Source: Epsilonproteobacteria bacterium UBA4036 (GTDB taxonomy: Bacteria > Campylobacterota > Campylobacteria > Campylobacterales > Arcobacteraceae). Taken from it: DNA of 64,000 nt. Numbering within the stretch: position 1 is the first letter of the stretch; the number at the start of each line of letters is the position of its first letter. The stretch covers positions 147,129 to 211,128 of the forward strand of contig DGAG01000012.1 of the NCBI GenBank assembly GCA_002382325.1. The letters run 5' to 3'. Positions 8,725-16,862 of this stretch are shown here, one piece after another. Under the pieces are notes generated by a model. The model had not been told where the DNA came from and did not search any database. It saw nothing but the letters and a program-made list of their open reading frames with translations. The translations under genes were made by a program, and so were the position numbers.

Positions 8725-9702
8725 TTAATTGACTAACCGTCTGGCTAAATCAAGTAACTCTTTTTTGATTTCATATTTGCCTGAATTAACATACTCAATC
8801 GAGACAAATTCAAATTGACTGTTTTTATAAACAATAACACTGTTGCTCTTTTCATTTTCAAGCAAATAATCCACAGCAAATGTCGTAAACTCAGATGCCA
8901 TGAGTCGGTCAAAAACAGTGGGATTACCCCCTCGTTGAACATGACCTAAAATGGTAGCTCGAGTCTCAATACCCAAATCTTTTTCAAGCCAATTGACAAT
9001 CTCTTGAGTACTGGTACAGACATTTTTTTTGCACCCCTCAGATACCACACACACAATATATTTTCGCCCATTATCCAACTCTTTTTTAAGTCGTTGGGCA
9101 ATTTTATCTAAGTCATATTCCAATTCAGGGATCATACATACCTCAGCCCCACACGTAATGGCTGTTACTAGTGCTAAATATCCACAATCTCTTCCCATGG
9201 TTTCAATCACACACGCTCGTTTAAAAGATGCCGATGTGTCACGAATGGCATCGGTGGCACTTCGAATCATATTTAAAGCCGTATCCACTCCCAAACAATA
9301 ATCTGTCCCATAAATATCGTTATCAATGGTTGAAGGGATACCCACAAAATTAATCCCAAAATCCTTATAAAATTGGTTAAATGCTCGAAATGAACCATCG
9401 CCTCCTAATACAACAATTTTATCAATACCGTGTTGCTGTAAATTATTATACGCTTGCTCTCGATACGCTAACTCAAAAAATCGTTTTGAACGAGAAGAAC
9501 GAATTTTAGTCCCCCCTTCGTGCATGATGCCTGCCACATCCTCATAGCTGGCTTTTACAATGGTGTTGTCAATCAAGCCTTCAAGACCATCATAAATCAA
9601 ATAAGGTTGAATATTTTTAGAGTAACAATAATCCACAAACTGCTTAATCGCAGGATTCATTCCTGCACAATCTCCACCTGAAGTCATAATCGCTATTGCC
9701 AT
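8725..9702 (-). CDS. pfkA: ATP-dependent 6-phosphofructokinase
   Basis: This 325-residue PFK phosphorylates fructose-6-phosphate to the 1,6-bisphosphate. Motifs are SGGDCAGMN (8-16), GGDGSFRAF (100-108), and STIDNDIYGTD (124-134) with the catalytic Asp127 equivalent; MGRDCGYLAL and GHVQRGG follow. The Gly after GGD (GGDGS, not GGDDS) and Ser rather than Lys before TIDND argue for ATP rather than pyrophosphate as donor. It is the first gene of the minus-strand glycogen operon and has its own promoter in the divergent spacer. Well-studied Campylobacter and Helicobacter lack this enzyme, so its presence suggests a complete glycolytic route feeding from glycogen. Confidence 0.93.
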   Translation of the reverse strand: MAIAIMTSGGDCAGMNPAIKQFVDYCYSKNIQPYLIYDGLEGLIDNTIVKASYEDVAGIMHEGGTKIRSSRSKRFFELAYREQAYNNLQQHGIDKIVVLGGDGSFRAFNQFYKDFGINFVGIPSTIDNDIYGTDYCLGVDTALNMIRSATDAIRDTSASFKRACVIETMGRDCGYLALVTAITCGAEVCMIPELEYDLDKIAQRLKKELDNGRKYIVCVVSEGCKKNVCTSTQEIVNWLEKDLGIETRATILGHVQRGGNPTVFDRLMASEFTTFAVDYLLENEKSNSVIVYKNSQFEFVSIEYVNSGKYEIKKELLDLARRLVN

Positions 9703-9742
9703 GATTTACCTTTTTCAAATTTTTTATTATGCTAAATCTTAA

Positions 9743-9748
9743 ATTATA
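9743..9748 (-). promoter_or_regulatory. -10 element of the pfkA-glgP operon
   Basis: The minus strand reads TATAAT here, about 40 bases upstream of the pfkA ATG, behind an A/T-rich stretch. It is the best sigma-70 candidate for the glycogen operon. No clear -35 is seen, which is usual in this phylum. Confidence 0.5.
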
Positions 9749-9856
9749 CTTTATCTTTATTACAATTAAGTCTCAAATTTTTCCATTTTTGTAATGGCTT
9801 TATCACTACTTTATGATAGTATTCTACTACAAATTATTAATAATGTCATAAAAATG

Positions 9857-9862
9857 TATAAT
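9857..9862 (+). promoter_or_regulatory. -10 element for the divergent GH57 gene
   Basis: TATAAT lies 52 bases upstream of the ATG at 9915. A second possible -10 (TAAAAT behind TTTACAC) is at 9881-9886 and would give a shorter leader. Both sit in the 212-base divergent spacer shared with pfkA, so the two glucan transcription units could be co-regulated. I see no obvious operator palindrome. Confidence 0.45.
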
Positions 9863-9914
9863 TTTTAATTCGCTTTACACTAAAATATGTCATTTTATTC
9901 AATAAGGTTACATT

Positions 9915-11909
9915 ATGAAAACAAGTTTACTTTTTGGAATTCACTGTCACCAACCCATTGATAACTTTGACCATGTGGTCTATGAAATTATTGAAAAATC
10001 GTATGAACCTTTTTTTACCCTTTTAAAAGAGTTTCCAAAATTTAAATGTTCCGTTCATTTTAGTGGTTGGTTATTTGAATTTATCCAACAAAATCGTCCT
10101 TCTTTATTTTCATTAATGCAAGAAATCTCTTCTCAAATTGAATTTTTCACAGGAGGATTTTATGAACCCATTTTGGCGTCAATTCCAAGCAGTGATCGAG
10201 TGGCACAAATTAAAATGCTCAGCCGTTTTATTGAAAAAAACTTTAATCAAAAACCCAAAGGACTTTGGCTAACAGAACGCATTTGGGATGATTCTATTAT
10301 CGATGATTTACAAAAATGCCATATTGAATATGTTATTGTTGATGACTACCATTTAATTGCAGCAGGACATGATATGCACAACTTAAATGGCTATTTTATG
10401 AGTGAAAACAGCAATAATACCATCGCGTTATTTCCTATTAACAAAGCGTTACGTTATGTTATTCCCTTTGCATCCATTGAAAAAACACAAGAAACATTAC
10501 ATTCAATTGCCAATGAAGAAGGCAAAAATGCTGCCATTATTTTTGATGACGGAGAAAAATTTGGTGTGTGGCCTAAAACGTATGAAAAAGTGTATGCACA
10601 AAATTGGTTGAGAGATTTTTTCCAAACAACGTTAGACGATGAAACCATTGAGGTTCAAACATTTAATGAATACTATACCAAAAACCATGCCATTTCACTG
10701 GCCTATTTGCCCACTGTTTCGTATCATGAGATGCAAGAGTGGTCAATATTGCCCAATTTAGCCCATGATTATAAAAATCTCGTTGAACAAAATTCACACT
10801 TAGAGTATCTTATTCGAGGGGGTATTTGGAAAAACTTTTTTCTCAAATACCAAGAGAGCAATTGGCTTCACAAACGTTCTCTTGAACTTTCAAGAAAAAA
10901 TGACAACCGTGCCAAATATAAAAAAACTCTCTACAAAACCCAATGCAACGACGTGTTATGGCATGGTATCTTTGGAGGAATTTATCTGCCCAATTTACGC
11001 GATAATGCGTATAAATATATCATAGAATGTGAAAATCTTTTACACTCAGACATTCACAGTGAAGTGCTTGATATTAATTTAAATTCGTACAATGAGTATA
11101 AGTTTTTTACACCCGAACTCTTAACTGTCATTGATTGTAAAAACGGTGGGCAAATTGTCGAGCTTGATTTACGCGATGTCTGTTTTAATGTGCAAAATAC
11201 TCTTACACGATACAAAGAAATTTACCATGAAAAAATTGTAAAAGAAGTTCAAGAAGAGACTATTCAAACTGCTAAAGAAGAGACTTCGACCATACATAAC
11301 AATGTCTTAACAACCCAAGAAGATTTGGATTTTCATGTTGATTGGTATTTAAAAAAATCTGCCATTGATCATATCAGCGACAATTCTTTTACGCTTGAAT
11401 CTTTTGAAGCCAATAGTTTTAAAGAGTATTCCGATTTTACCAATCAACCTTTTAGCGTAAAATCACACACAAAAAACTCTTTAAATTTGGAACGAGAAGG
11501 AGGAATTTATCAAACTGCAAAATTTCCTACGACACTTAAAAAAACATTTGAATTCACAAAAAACAGCATTTGGACAAGCGTGGAACTTCATTCTACGTGT
11601 GAAGATGATTTATCGTATATTGCCGAATGGAATTTGCATTTTAGCAATTATGATGCCCTCTTAATCAACAATCAAAAACCGGATGAACGTATGCAATTAT
11701 GTTGTTCAAAATTAATTATAAAAGACAACGTTTTAAACAAAATATTCAGTTTTACTTTTGAAAAAGATATTGAAATTTATCTCTTTAAAGTTAAAAGCAT
11801 CAGCCAAAGTGAAGCCGGTGTTGATTACACCACACAAGGTTTATCGTTTGGGTTTAAACAAAATTTTAGCAAAGATTTGAAATTTAAATATTGCTTTAAA
11901 TGTCTTTAA
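9915..11909 (+). CDS. GH57 4-alpha-glucanotransferase
   Basis: This 664-residue protein closely follows the archaeal-type GH57 4-alpha-glucanotransferase layout (about 659 residues). It has GIHCHQPIDNF near the N-terminus, the nucleophile motif GLWLTERIWD with Glu121, and the acid/base motif FDDGEKFGVWP with Asp211/Asp212. A C-terminal beta-sandwich region covers about residues 390-664, as in proteins with DUF1925/DUF1926. It should transfer maltodextrin segments between alpha-glucans and so produce chains suitable for the phosphorylase. It is transcribed divergently from the pfkA-glgP operon. A charged insert with many Glu residues (about 435-475) looks like a linker. Confidence 0.92.
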   Translation: MKTSLLFGIHCHQPIDNFDHVVYEIIEKSYEPFFTLLKEFPKFKCSVHFSGWLFEFIQQNRPSLFSLMQEISSQIEFFTGGFYEPILASIPSSDRVAQIKMLSRFIEKNFNQKPKGLWLTERIWDDSIIDDLQKCHIEYVIVDDYHLIAAGHDMHNLNGYFMSENSNNTIALFPINKALRYVIPFASIEKTQETLHSIANEEGKNAAIIFDDGEKFGVWPKTYEKVYAQNWLRDFFQTTLDDETIEVQTFNEYYTKNHAISLAYLPTVSYHEMQEWSILPNLAHDYKNLVEQNSHLEYLIRGGIWKNFFLKYQESNWLHKRSLELSRKNDNRAKYKKTLYKTQCNDVLWHGIFGGIYLPNLRDNAYKYIIECENLLHSDIHSEVLDINLNSYNEYKFFTPELLTVIDCKNGGQIVELDLRDVCFNVQNTLTRYKEIYHEKIVKEVQEETIQTAKEETSTIHNNVLTTQEDLDFHVDWYLKKSAIDHISDNSFTLESFEANSFKEYSDFTNQPFSVKSHTKNSLNLEREGGIYQTAKFPTTLKKTFEFTKNSIWTSVELHSTCEDDLSYIAEWNLHFSNYDALLINNQKPDERMQLCCSKLIIKDNVLNKIFSFTFEKDIEIYLFKVKSISQSEAGVDYTTQGLSFGFKQNFSKDLKFKYCFKCL

Positions 11910-11936
11910 AAAATCTGTTTACAAGCAAATTTACAC

Positions 11937-11942
11937 TATACT
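11937..11942 (+). promoter_or_regulatory. -10 element of queD-queE
   Basis: TATACT preceded by TTTACAC lies 39 bases upstream of the queD ATG in a 71-base spacer. The extended T-rich -10 form matches other promoters in the window. Confidence 0.45.
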
Positions 11943-11980
11943 AAAACCTTAATTTTTTTCAAAAAAGGGTTTTTTTATAG

Positions 11981-12517
11981 ATGAAATGGCAAATCACCAA
12001 ACAATTTGATTTTTGTTATGGACACAGAGTTTGGTCACAAGAATTAAATCAAGAGTTTTCACTCGATGGCTGCTTAATGTGCAGACACTTACACGGACAT
12101 CAAGGAACCATACTCATTCACTTAGAAAGCCAAAATTTACACAACGGTATGGTCACAGATTTTAAACACCTCAATTGGTTTAAATCATTTTTGGATGAAA
12201 CACTGGATCATAAATTTATTATTGATATCAATGACCCACTATTTGAAACCTTATTGCCTCATTTCAAAGATAAGAAAAATTTAATTGAACATCCACAAGG
12301 GTATAAAACCGTTGATTTTGCTGTTTTACACAATGAACCTTTACACCTCCATGAAATGTATCAGGGGTATATTATCGTTGATTTTGTTCCAACAAGTGAG
12401 CAAATTTCAGCTTGGCTATTGGGCATTATTGCCAAAAAGATGGAACCTTTAGACGTTAAAGTCTCTCACGTAGAATTTTTTGAAACCCCTAAAAGTAAAA
12501 GTACTGTCTATGCTTGA
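11981..12517 (+). CDS. queD: 6-carboxy-5,6,7,8-tetrahydropterin synthase
   Basis: QueD (178 residues) converts dihydroneopterin triphosphate to 6-carboxytetrahydropterin, the second step toward preQ0 and queuosine. The zinc ligands are visible as His15 (YGHRVW) and His38/His40 (HLHGHQG). A catalytic cysteine is available at Cys34 or Cys31 in CLMCRHLHGH. The protein is longer than the roughly 120-residue E. coli form, as in other family members with an insert; TLDHKFIID and the C-terminal SHVEFFETPKS are conserved. It overlaps queE by 8 bases, so the two steps are made together. No other que gene is in the window. Confidence 0.92.
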   Translation: MKWQITKQFDFCYGHRVWSQELNQEFSLDGCLMCRHLHGHQGTILIHLESQNLHNGMVTDFKHLNWFKSFLDETLDHKFIIDINDPLFETLLPHFKDKKNLIEHPQGYKTVDFAVLHNEPLHLHEMYQGYIIVDFVPTSEQISAWLLGIIAKKMEPLDVKVSHVEFFETPKSKSTVYA

Positions 12518-13259
12518 AATCAGTGAGATTTTTGGTCCAACGATTCAAGGAGAAGGCAAAAAAGTAGGCACTCCTTCGGTATTTATTCGTTTGGGTAAAT
12601 GCAACATGAGCTGTTCTGGTTTTAATGTAGCGTATCAAACACCTACAGGAGAAACGAAATATTCTTGCGATTCGTACTACTCCGTTGATCACAGTTTCAA
12701 ACCACATTGGATGCGTTTTGAAAAATATGAAGAGATTCTTGTTGAAGTAGAAAAACTTTTTTTAGACTATAAACCTGATATTGTCATCACAGGAGGCGAG
12801 CCTTTAATTTATTGGAACAATGAGCAATTTCAAAAGCTTTTAGAATATTTTGTTACCCATGATTTTAATGTTACGATTGAAAGTAATGGCTCTATACCAA
12901 TCGATTTTACGCTGCCTTATCAAAAAAAAATCCTTTTTTCACTCAGCGTAAAACTAAGCAACAGTGGGGAATCTTTGAAAAAAAGGGTTAATATCCAAGC
13001 ACTCACAACGATTATTCATCAAGCTTCTGCGTATTTGAAATTTGTGATGGATAAACACTTTATTAATAAAGCGCAAAGTGAAATCCAAGAACTCTTAGCT
13101 CAACTACCCAAAGTAGAAGTTTATATGATGCCTTTAGGTGAAACGCTGGACGAACTTAATGACAATGCCATGAGTGTTATTCAAATGGCAATACAAAATA
13201 ACTTTAACTATTCCGACCGATTACATATTCGTATTTGGGACAATAAAAGAGGGGTATAA
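12510..13259 (+). CDS. queE: 7-carboxy-7-deazaguanine synthase (radical SAM)
   Basis: QueE (249 residues from the ATG at 12510) rearranges 6-carboxytetrahydropterin to 7-carboxy-7-deazaguanine. The ATG overlaps the end of queD and is followed by the conserved start EISEIFGPTIQGEG; an in-frame TTG at 12480 would add ten residues that do not fit the family. TGGEPL (SAM binding) and FVRLG-like FIRLG are present. The radical-SAM cysteine motif is atypical: CNMSCSGF (Cys31, Cys35, then Phe38 where the third Cys is expected), with the next Cys at 53 after an insert. Cys53 may supply the third cluster ligand. The neighbouring gene encodes a multi-cluster Fe-S protein. Confidence 0.9.
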   Translation: MLEISEIFGPTIQGEGKKVGTPSVFIRLGKCNMSCSGFNVAYQTPTGETKYSCDSYYSVDHSFKPHWMRFEKYEEILVEVEKLFLDYKPDIVITGGEPLIYWNNEQFQKLLEYFVTHDFNVTIESNGSIPIDFTLPYQKKILFSLSVKLSNSGESLKKRVNIQALTTIIHQASAYLKFVMDKHFINKAQSEIQELLAQLPKVEVYMMPLGETLDELNDNAMSVIQMAIQNNFNYSDRLHIRIWDNKRGV

Positions 13260-13261
13260 GT

Positions 13262-14317
13262 TTGGAAAATATCAACTTTTTACAAACGAAAGATTTTTTT
13301 TCACTCAATGCACTTAAGTGTTTACGTAATGAATACTTGTTTAATGATTGTCAACTCTGTTTTGAGAGATGTTCTTACAATGCTTTAGGAATATTCAAAA
13401 ATAAAATTAAACTTTTTGAAGAGTTATGTACCTCTTGTGGAGCGTGCATAGGAGTTTGTCCCACTGAAAGTTTGAGTTTATCCACCTTTGATATGTCAGC
13501 TTTTATTTTTAACTTTTTAGAAAAAGAGGTCAATCAAATCATTGAGAAAATGGATATTCCTCATTTTGGTATGTTAGATTCTTATCATCTTATCTCTTTG
13601 GTTTTACGTTCAAAACGCAATCTCTTTTTGCAATTCGATGAAAACAATTCTTCAAAAGATTTAGACTACATTGAATCACAAATCAAACAAAGCAATCTTT
13701 TTTTATCAAGCATTGGAGTTGAACATTCTTTGTTTTTAAAACCACATGTGAGTGAACTTCAAAACAATAGCAGACGACATCTGTTTAAAACGCTTGTTCA
13801 AGCAAAAAATGGGCTTCAGCAAAACAGTTCTGTGAGTCAAAAACTCACACAAGAACAAAAAACATTGCCCGCAAAAGTGACGTTGTTTAAAAACTCTTTA
13901 AAACTGGTGTGTGAAGATATTGTTAATACGCAAATCTCAACTCAAGATTTACCTTTATACAATCAAAAAATTGATTTTCAACGTTGTACAAATTGTGTAG
14001 AGTGTATTACGTTTTGTCCTACGAATGCCCTGTTTCAAAGTGCAACAAAAGAGAGTATCTATTTTCAAAGCGGGAAATGTATCGGATGTAATATTTGTCA
14101 TCAAGTATGCCAACATAATGCCATCCAAGAAGAAAAGAATCTTGATTTAATTGCCTTTATGTTCGATAAAGCAGAACTCTTAGTCAAATTTGAATACATC
14201 AAATGCGATGAATGCAATAATATGTTTATCCATAAAAATCAAGGTACGGTTTGCGATGTTTGTAAGGATTATGCCTACAATCATAACAATATGTTCACCC
14301 TTGCAAAAGATTTATAA
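13262..14317 (+). CDS. Multi-cluster 4Fe-4S protein with C-terminal zinc-ribbon-like motif
   Basis: This 351-residue cytoplasmic protein starts at a TTG with AGAGGGG as ribosome binding site, 2 bases after queE. Two ferredoxin pairs are seen. The first is C20-x9-C30-x2-C33-x3-C37 with C56-x2-C59-x2-C62-x3-CP. The second is CTNCVECITFCP with CIGCNICHQVC near residues 243-285. The last 35 residues hold CDEC and CDVC, a zinc-ribbon or rubredoxin-like knuckle. About 170 residues without cysteines separate the two pairs. It therefore could carry four [4Fe-4S] clusters and act in electron transfer. I do not recognise a named family. Its position after queE could mean it reduces that enzyme, but this is speculative. 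Confidence 0.75.
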   Translation: MENINFLQTKDFFSLNALKCLRNEYLFNDCQLCFERCSYNALGIFKNKIKLFEELCTSCGACIGVCPTESLSLSTFDMSAFIFNFLEKEVNQIIEKMDIPHFGMLDSYHLISLVLRSKRNLFLQFDENNSSKDLDYIESQIKQSNLFLSSIGVEHSLFLKPHVSELQNNSRRHLFKTLVQAKNGLQQNSSVSQKLTQEQKTLPAKVTLFKNSLKLVCEDIVNTQISTQDLPLYNQKIDFQRCTNCVECITFCPTNALFQSATKESIYFQSGKCIGCNICHQVCQHNAIQEEKNLDLIAFMFDKAELLVKFEYIKCDECNNMFIHKNQGTVCDVCKDYAYNHNNMFTLAKDL

Positions 14318-14331
14318 AACATTATTTTTGA

Positions 14332-14337
14332 TAGAAT
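14332..14337 (+). promoter_or_regulatory. -10 element of fabG
   Basis: TAGAAT directly preceded by TTTTTGA lies 41 bases upstream of the fabG ATG, matching the extended T-rich -10 promoters of this phylum. Confidence 0.5.
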
Positions 14338-14377
14338 ACAAAAAATTATTCCAAACAGAATTTAAAAAGGAAACAAA

Positions 14378-15121
14378 ATGACATTTACAGGAACGAATGT
14401 ACTTATTACAGGTGCCAGCAGAGGAATAGGTGCACAAATCGCTAAAACATTGGCTTCGTACGGGTTAAAAGTATGGATTAACTATAGAAGTGGTGCCAAC
14501 GAAGCGTTAAAAATCAAAGAAGAAATTGAAGCTGCGGGAGGAAAAGCTGCTGTTGTTCAAGCCGATGTTACGAAAGAAGATGAGTTTGTTGCAGCGGTAA
14601 AAGTTATCATAGACGCCGATGGAGAACTCTCGTATTTAGTTAATAATGCCGGAATTACAAAAGATAAACTGGCATTACGAATGTCAGTGGATGATTTTAA
14701 CGATGTTATTAGTGCCAATTTAACGTCAGCCTTTATTGGGTGTAAAGAGGCATTAAAAGCCATGGGGAAAAAGAAATTTGGTTCAGTGGTCAATATCTCT
14801 TCAATTGTGGGAGAAATGGGAAATCCTGGTCAAACCAATTATTCTGCTTCTAAAGGAGGTTTAAATGCTATGACAAAATCATTTGCAAAAGAAGCGGCTT
14901 CAAGAGGGATAAGATACAATGCTGTCACTCCTGGATTTATTCAAACAGATATGACACACGAACTCAAAGAAGAGGTCAAAGCAGAGTACGAAAGAAATAT
15001 TCCACTCAAACGATTTGGAACAGCTTCAGAAGTGGCTCAAGCCGTGGCTTTTTTACTCAGCGACCATTCCAGCTATATTACAGGTGAAGTTTTAAAAGTC
15101 AATGGTGGACTTTACGTCTGA
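14378..15121 (+). CDS. fabG: 3-oxoacyl-[acyl-carrier-protein] reductase
   Basis: FabG (247 residues) reduces 3-oxoacyl-ACP with NADPH in the elongation cycle of type II fatty-acid synthesis. It is a short-chain dehydrogenase with the Rossmann motif TGASRGIG (11-18), NNAG (89-92), and the catalytic set Asn114, Ser141/142, Tyr155 and Lys159 (YSASK). The C-terminal GEVLKVNGGLYV is typical. Ribosome binding site AAAGGA lies just upstream of the ATG. It heads a compact set with acpP, fabF and accA, each with its own promoter or terminator. Confidence 0.95.
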   Translation: MTFTGTNVLITGASRGIGAQIAKTLASYGLKVWINYRSGANEALKIKEEIEAAGGKAAVVQADVTKEDEFVAAVKVIIDADGELSYLVNNAGITKDKLALRMSVDDFNDVISANLTSAFIGCKEALKAMGKKKFGSVVNISSIVGEMGNPGQTNYSASKGGLNAMTKSFAKEAASRGIRYNAVTPGFIQTDMTHELKEEVKAEYERNIPLKRFGTASEVAQAVAFLLSDHSSYITGEVLKVNGGLYV

Positions 15122-15172
15122 GTTAAATTTGCAGTTTAAACTTTATAAAAGAATATTTAAAATCTTTTTGGG

Positions 15173-15178
15173 TATAAT
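15173..15178 (+). promoter_or_regulatory. -10 element of acpP
   Basis: TATAAT preceded by CTTTTTGGG, 30 bases upstream of the acpP ATG, is a strong example of the local promoter type. It fits the high expression expected for acyl carrier protein. Confidence 0.6.
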
Positions 15179-15207
15179 TGCAGGACAATTTTTTAAAAGG
15201 AAAGAAA

Positions 15208-15438
15208 ATGGCATTATTAGATGATGTAAAAGAAGTAGTAGTAGAGCAATTAGATTGCGATCCAGCTGAAGTCAAAGAGGATTCAAAATTCATCGAAGAT
15301 TTAGGCGCTGACTCTTTAGATGTTGTTGAATTGGTTATGGCATTGGAAGAAAAATTCGATATCGAAATCCCTGATGAAGATGCAGAAAAAATCTTAACTG
15401 TGGGTGACGCTATTAAATATGTGGAAGACCACGCGTAA
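15208..15438 (+). CDS. acpP: Acyl carrier protein
   Basis: This 76-residue acidic protein carries growing acyl chains on a phosphopantetheine arm attached to Ser36 in the motif LGADSLDVVE. The ATG at 15208 follows an AAGGA ribosome binding site; an in-frame TTG ten codons upstream lies in the promoter and is rejected. Length, acidity and the EIPDEDAEKI segment are typical. It stands between fabG and fabF with its own promoter and a strong intrinsic terminator. Confidence 0.97.
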   Translation: MALLDDVKEVVVEQLDCDPAEVKEDSKFIEDLGADSLDVVELVMALEEKFDIEIPDEDAEKILTVGDAIKYVEDHA

Positions 15439-15451
15439 GTTATATTAAATA

Positions 15452-15476
15452 AAAAAGTCAGTTTATCTGACTTTTT
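15452..15476 (+). terminator. Intrinsic terminator after acpP
   Basis: A perfect 10-base stem, AAAAAGTCAG with CTGACTTTTT, closes a TTTAT loop and ends in a T tract. It lies 14 bases after the acpP stop. The A tract on the left arm makes it potentially bidirectional. Confidence 0.85.
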
Positions 15477-15516
15477 ATTTAAACTATTGAATTTTTTACG
15501 ACAACTATCACGATAA

Positions 15517-15522
15517 TATAAT
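15517..15522 (+). promoter_or_regulatory. -10 element of fabF
   Basis: TATAAT lies 40 bases upstream of the fabF ATG, after the acpP terminator, so fabF can be transcribed independently. Confidence 0.5.
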
Positions 15523-15561
15523 TCAAAAAATTGAATAATTTAAATACAACATGGAGCATAA

Positions 15562-16815
15562 ATGAGAAGAGTAGTTATAACAGGAATTGGTACTATTAAT
15601 TGCGTTGGTCACAATGTAGAAGATTCTTTCAAAGCAGTAGTAAATGCACAATGCGGCATCGATACAATTACACTTTTTGATGCGAGTTCTTACCCTGTTC
15701 AAATTGCAGGAGAGGTTAAAAATTTTGATCCCGAAACGGTAATGGATAAAAAAGAGGTCAAAAAAGCAGACAGATTTATCCAATTAGGGCTCAAAGCCGC
15801 TCAAGAAGCCATGATTGATTCTGGATTTGTTACCAATGAAAACCGAAAAGTAGATGACACTATTGCGGAAAGATTTGGAATTGTTTCAGCTTCTGGAATT
15901 GGTGGTTTATCAACCATTGAAAAAAACTCTGTGGTGTGTGAAACAAAAGGACCTAAAAGAATCTCTCCCTTTTTTATTCCATCTTCTTTGGTTAATATGT
16001 TAGGTGGATTTATTTCTATTGAACACGGTTTAAAAGGACCAAGCTTATCTCACGTTACGGCGTGTGCAGCATCAACTCATGCCATTGCTGATGGGGTTAA
16101 AACCATTATGTTAGGTGGAGCTGATAGAATTTTAGCCGTGGGTGCTGAAAGTGCCATTTGTGGTGCTGGTGTTGGTGGATTTGCCGCCATGAAAGCCCTA
16201 AGTGCACGAAACGAAGACCCAAAAACCGCTTCAAGACCTTTTGACAGCGGAAGAGATGGTTTTGTTATGGGTGAAGGGGCTGGTGCTTTAGTGCTTGAAA
16301 GTTTAGAATCAGCACAAGCAAGAGGTGCAAAAATTTATGCCGAAGTAATTGGTTTTGGAGAAAGTGGTGATGCGAACCATATTACCGCTCCTGTAATGGA
16401 TGGACCACTTAGAGCCATGAAAGCAGCAATGGCAATGGCTAAAAACATCACAGGTGCTGATGTTAAAATTGATTATATCAATGCCCATGGAACATCAACT
16501 CCTGTGGGAGATGTCAATGAAACAAAAGCCATTAAAGAACTTTTTGGAAAAGAGACTGCACCGTTGGTTTCTTCAACAAAAGGACAAGTAGGTCACTGTT
16601 TAGGTGCTGCAGGTGCCATTGAAGCCATTTTTACAATTAAATCATTGAATGAAGGAGTTATTCCTCCTACTATTAACATTGAAAATCAAGACCCTGAGTG
16701 TGATTTAGATTATGTAGCAAATGTTGCAAGAAACATTGAATTAACAACGGTTATGAGCAATAACTTTGGTTTTGGAGGAACTAACGCCTCTGTAATTTTT
16801 ACAAAATTCAAATAA
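15562..16815 (+). CDS. fabF: 3-oxoacyl-[acyl-carrier-protein] synthase II
   Basis: FabF (417 residues) condenses malonyl-ACP with acyl-ACP. The Cys-His-His triad is present: Cys168 (TACAAS), His309 (NAHGTSTP) and His345 (KGQVGHCLGAAG). The C-terminal NNFGFGGTNAS is conserved. It belongs to the thiolase superfamily and acts as a cytoplasmic dimer. It has its own promoter and is followed by a terminator hairpin before accA. Confidence 0.96.
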   Translation: MRRVVITGIGTINCVGHNVEDSFKAVVNAQCGIDTITLFDASSYPVQIAGEVKNFDPETVMDKKEVKKADRFIQLGLKAAQEAMIDSGFVTNENRKVDDTIAERFGIVSASGIGGLSTIEKNSVVCETKGPKRISPFFIPSSLVNMLGGFISIEHGLKGPSLSHVTACAASTHAIADGVKTIMLGGADRILAVGAESAICGAGVGGFAAMKALSARNEDPKTASRPFDSGRDGFVMGEGAGALVLESLESAQARGAKIYAEVIGFGESGDANHITAPVMDGPLRAMKAAMAMAKNITGADVKIDYINAHGTSTPVGDVNETKAIKELFGKETAPLVSSTKGQVGHCLGAAGAIEAIFTIKSLNEGVIPPTINIENQDPECDLDYVANVARNIELTTVMSNNFGFGGTNASVIFTKFK

Positions 16816-16825
16816 ATATAGATCG

Positions 16826-16849
16826 AAAAAGGCTTTAAAAGCCTTTTTT
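16826..16849 (+). terminator. Intrinsic terminator or attenuating hairpin between fabF and accA
   Basis: A 10-base stem (AAAAAGGCTT with AAGCCTTTTT) closes a TAA loop and runs into T6. It ends only 14 bases before the accA start, and the AAAAGG that follows serves as the accA ribosome binding site, so read-through must be needed unless accA has a promoter inside fabF. Confidence 0.75.
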
Positions 16850-16862
16850 AAAAAGGAAAACA

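Noticed and set aside
12480..12509. Upstream TTG start for queE
   Set aside because: The ten extra residues read from the queD coding end and are not part of the family; the ATG at 12510 starts the conserved N-terminus.
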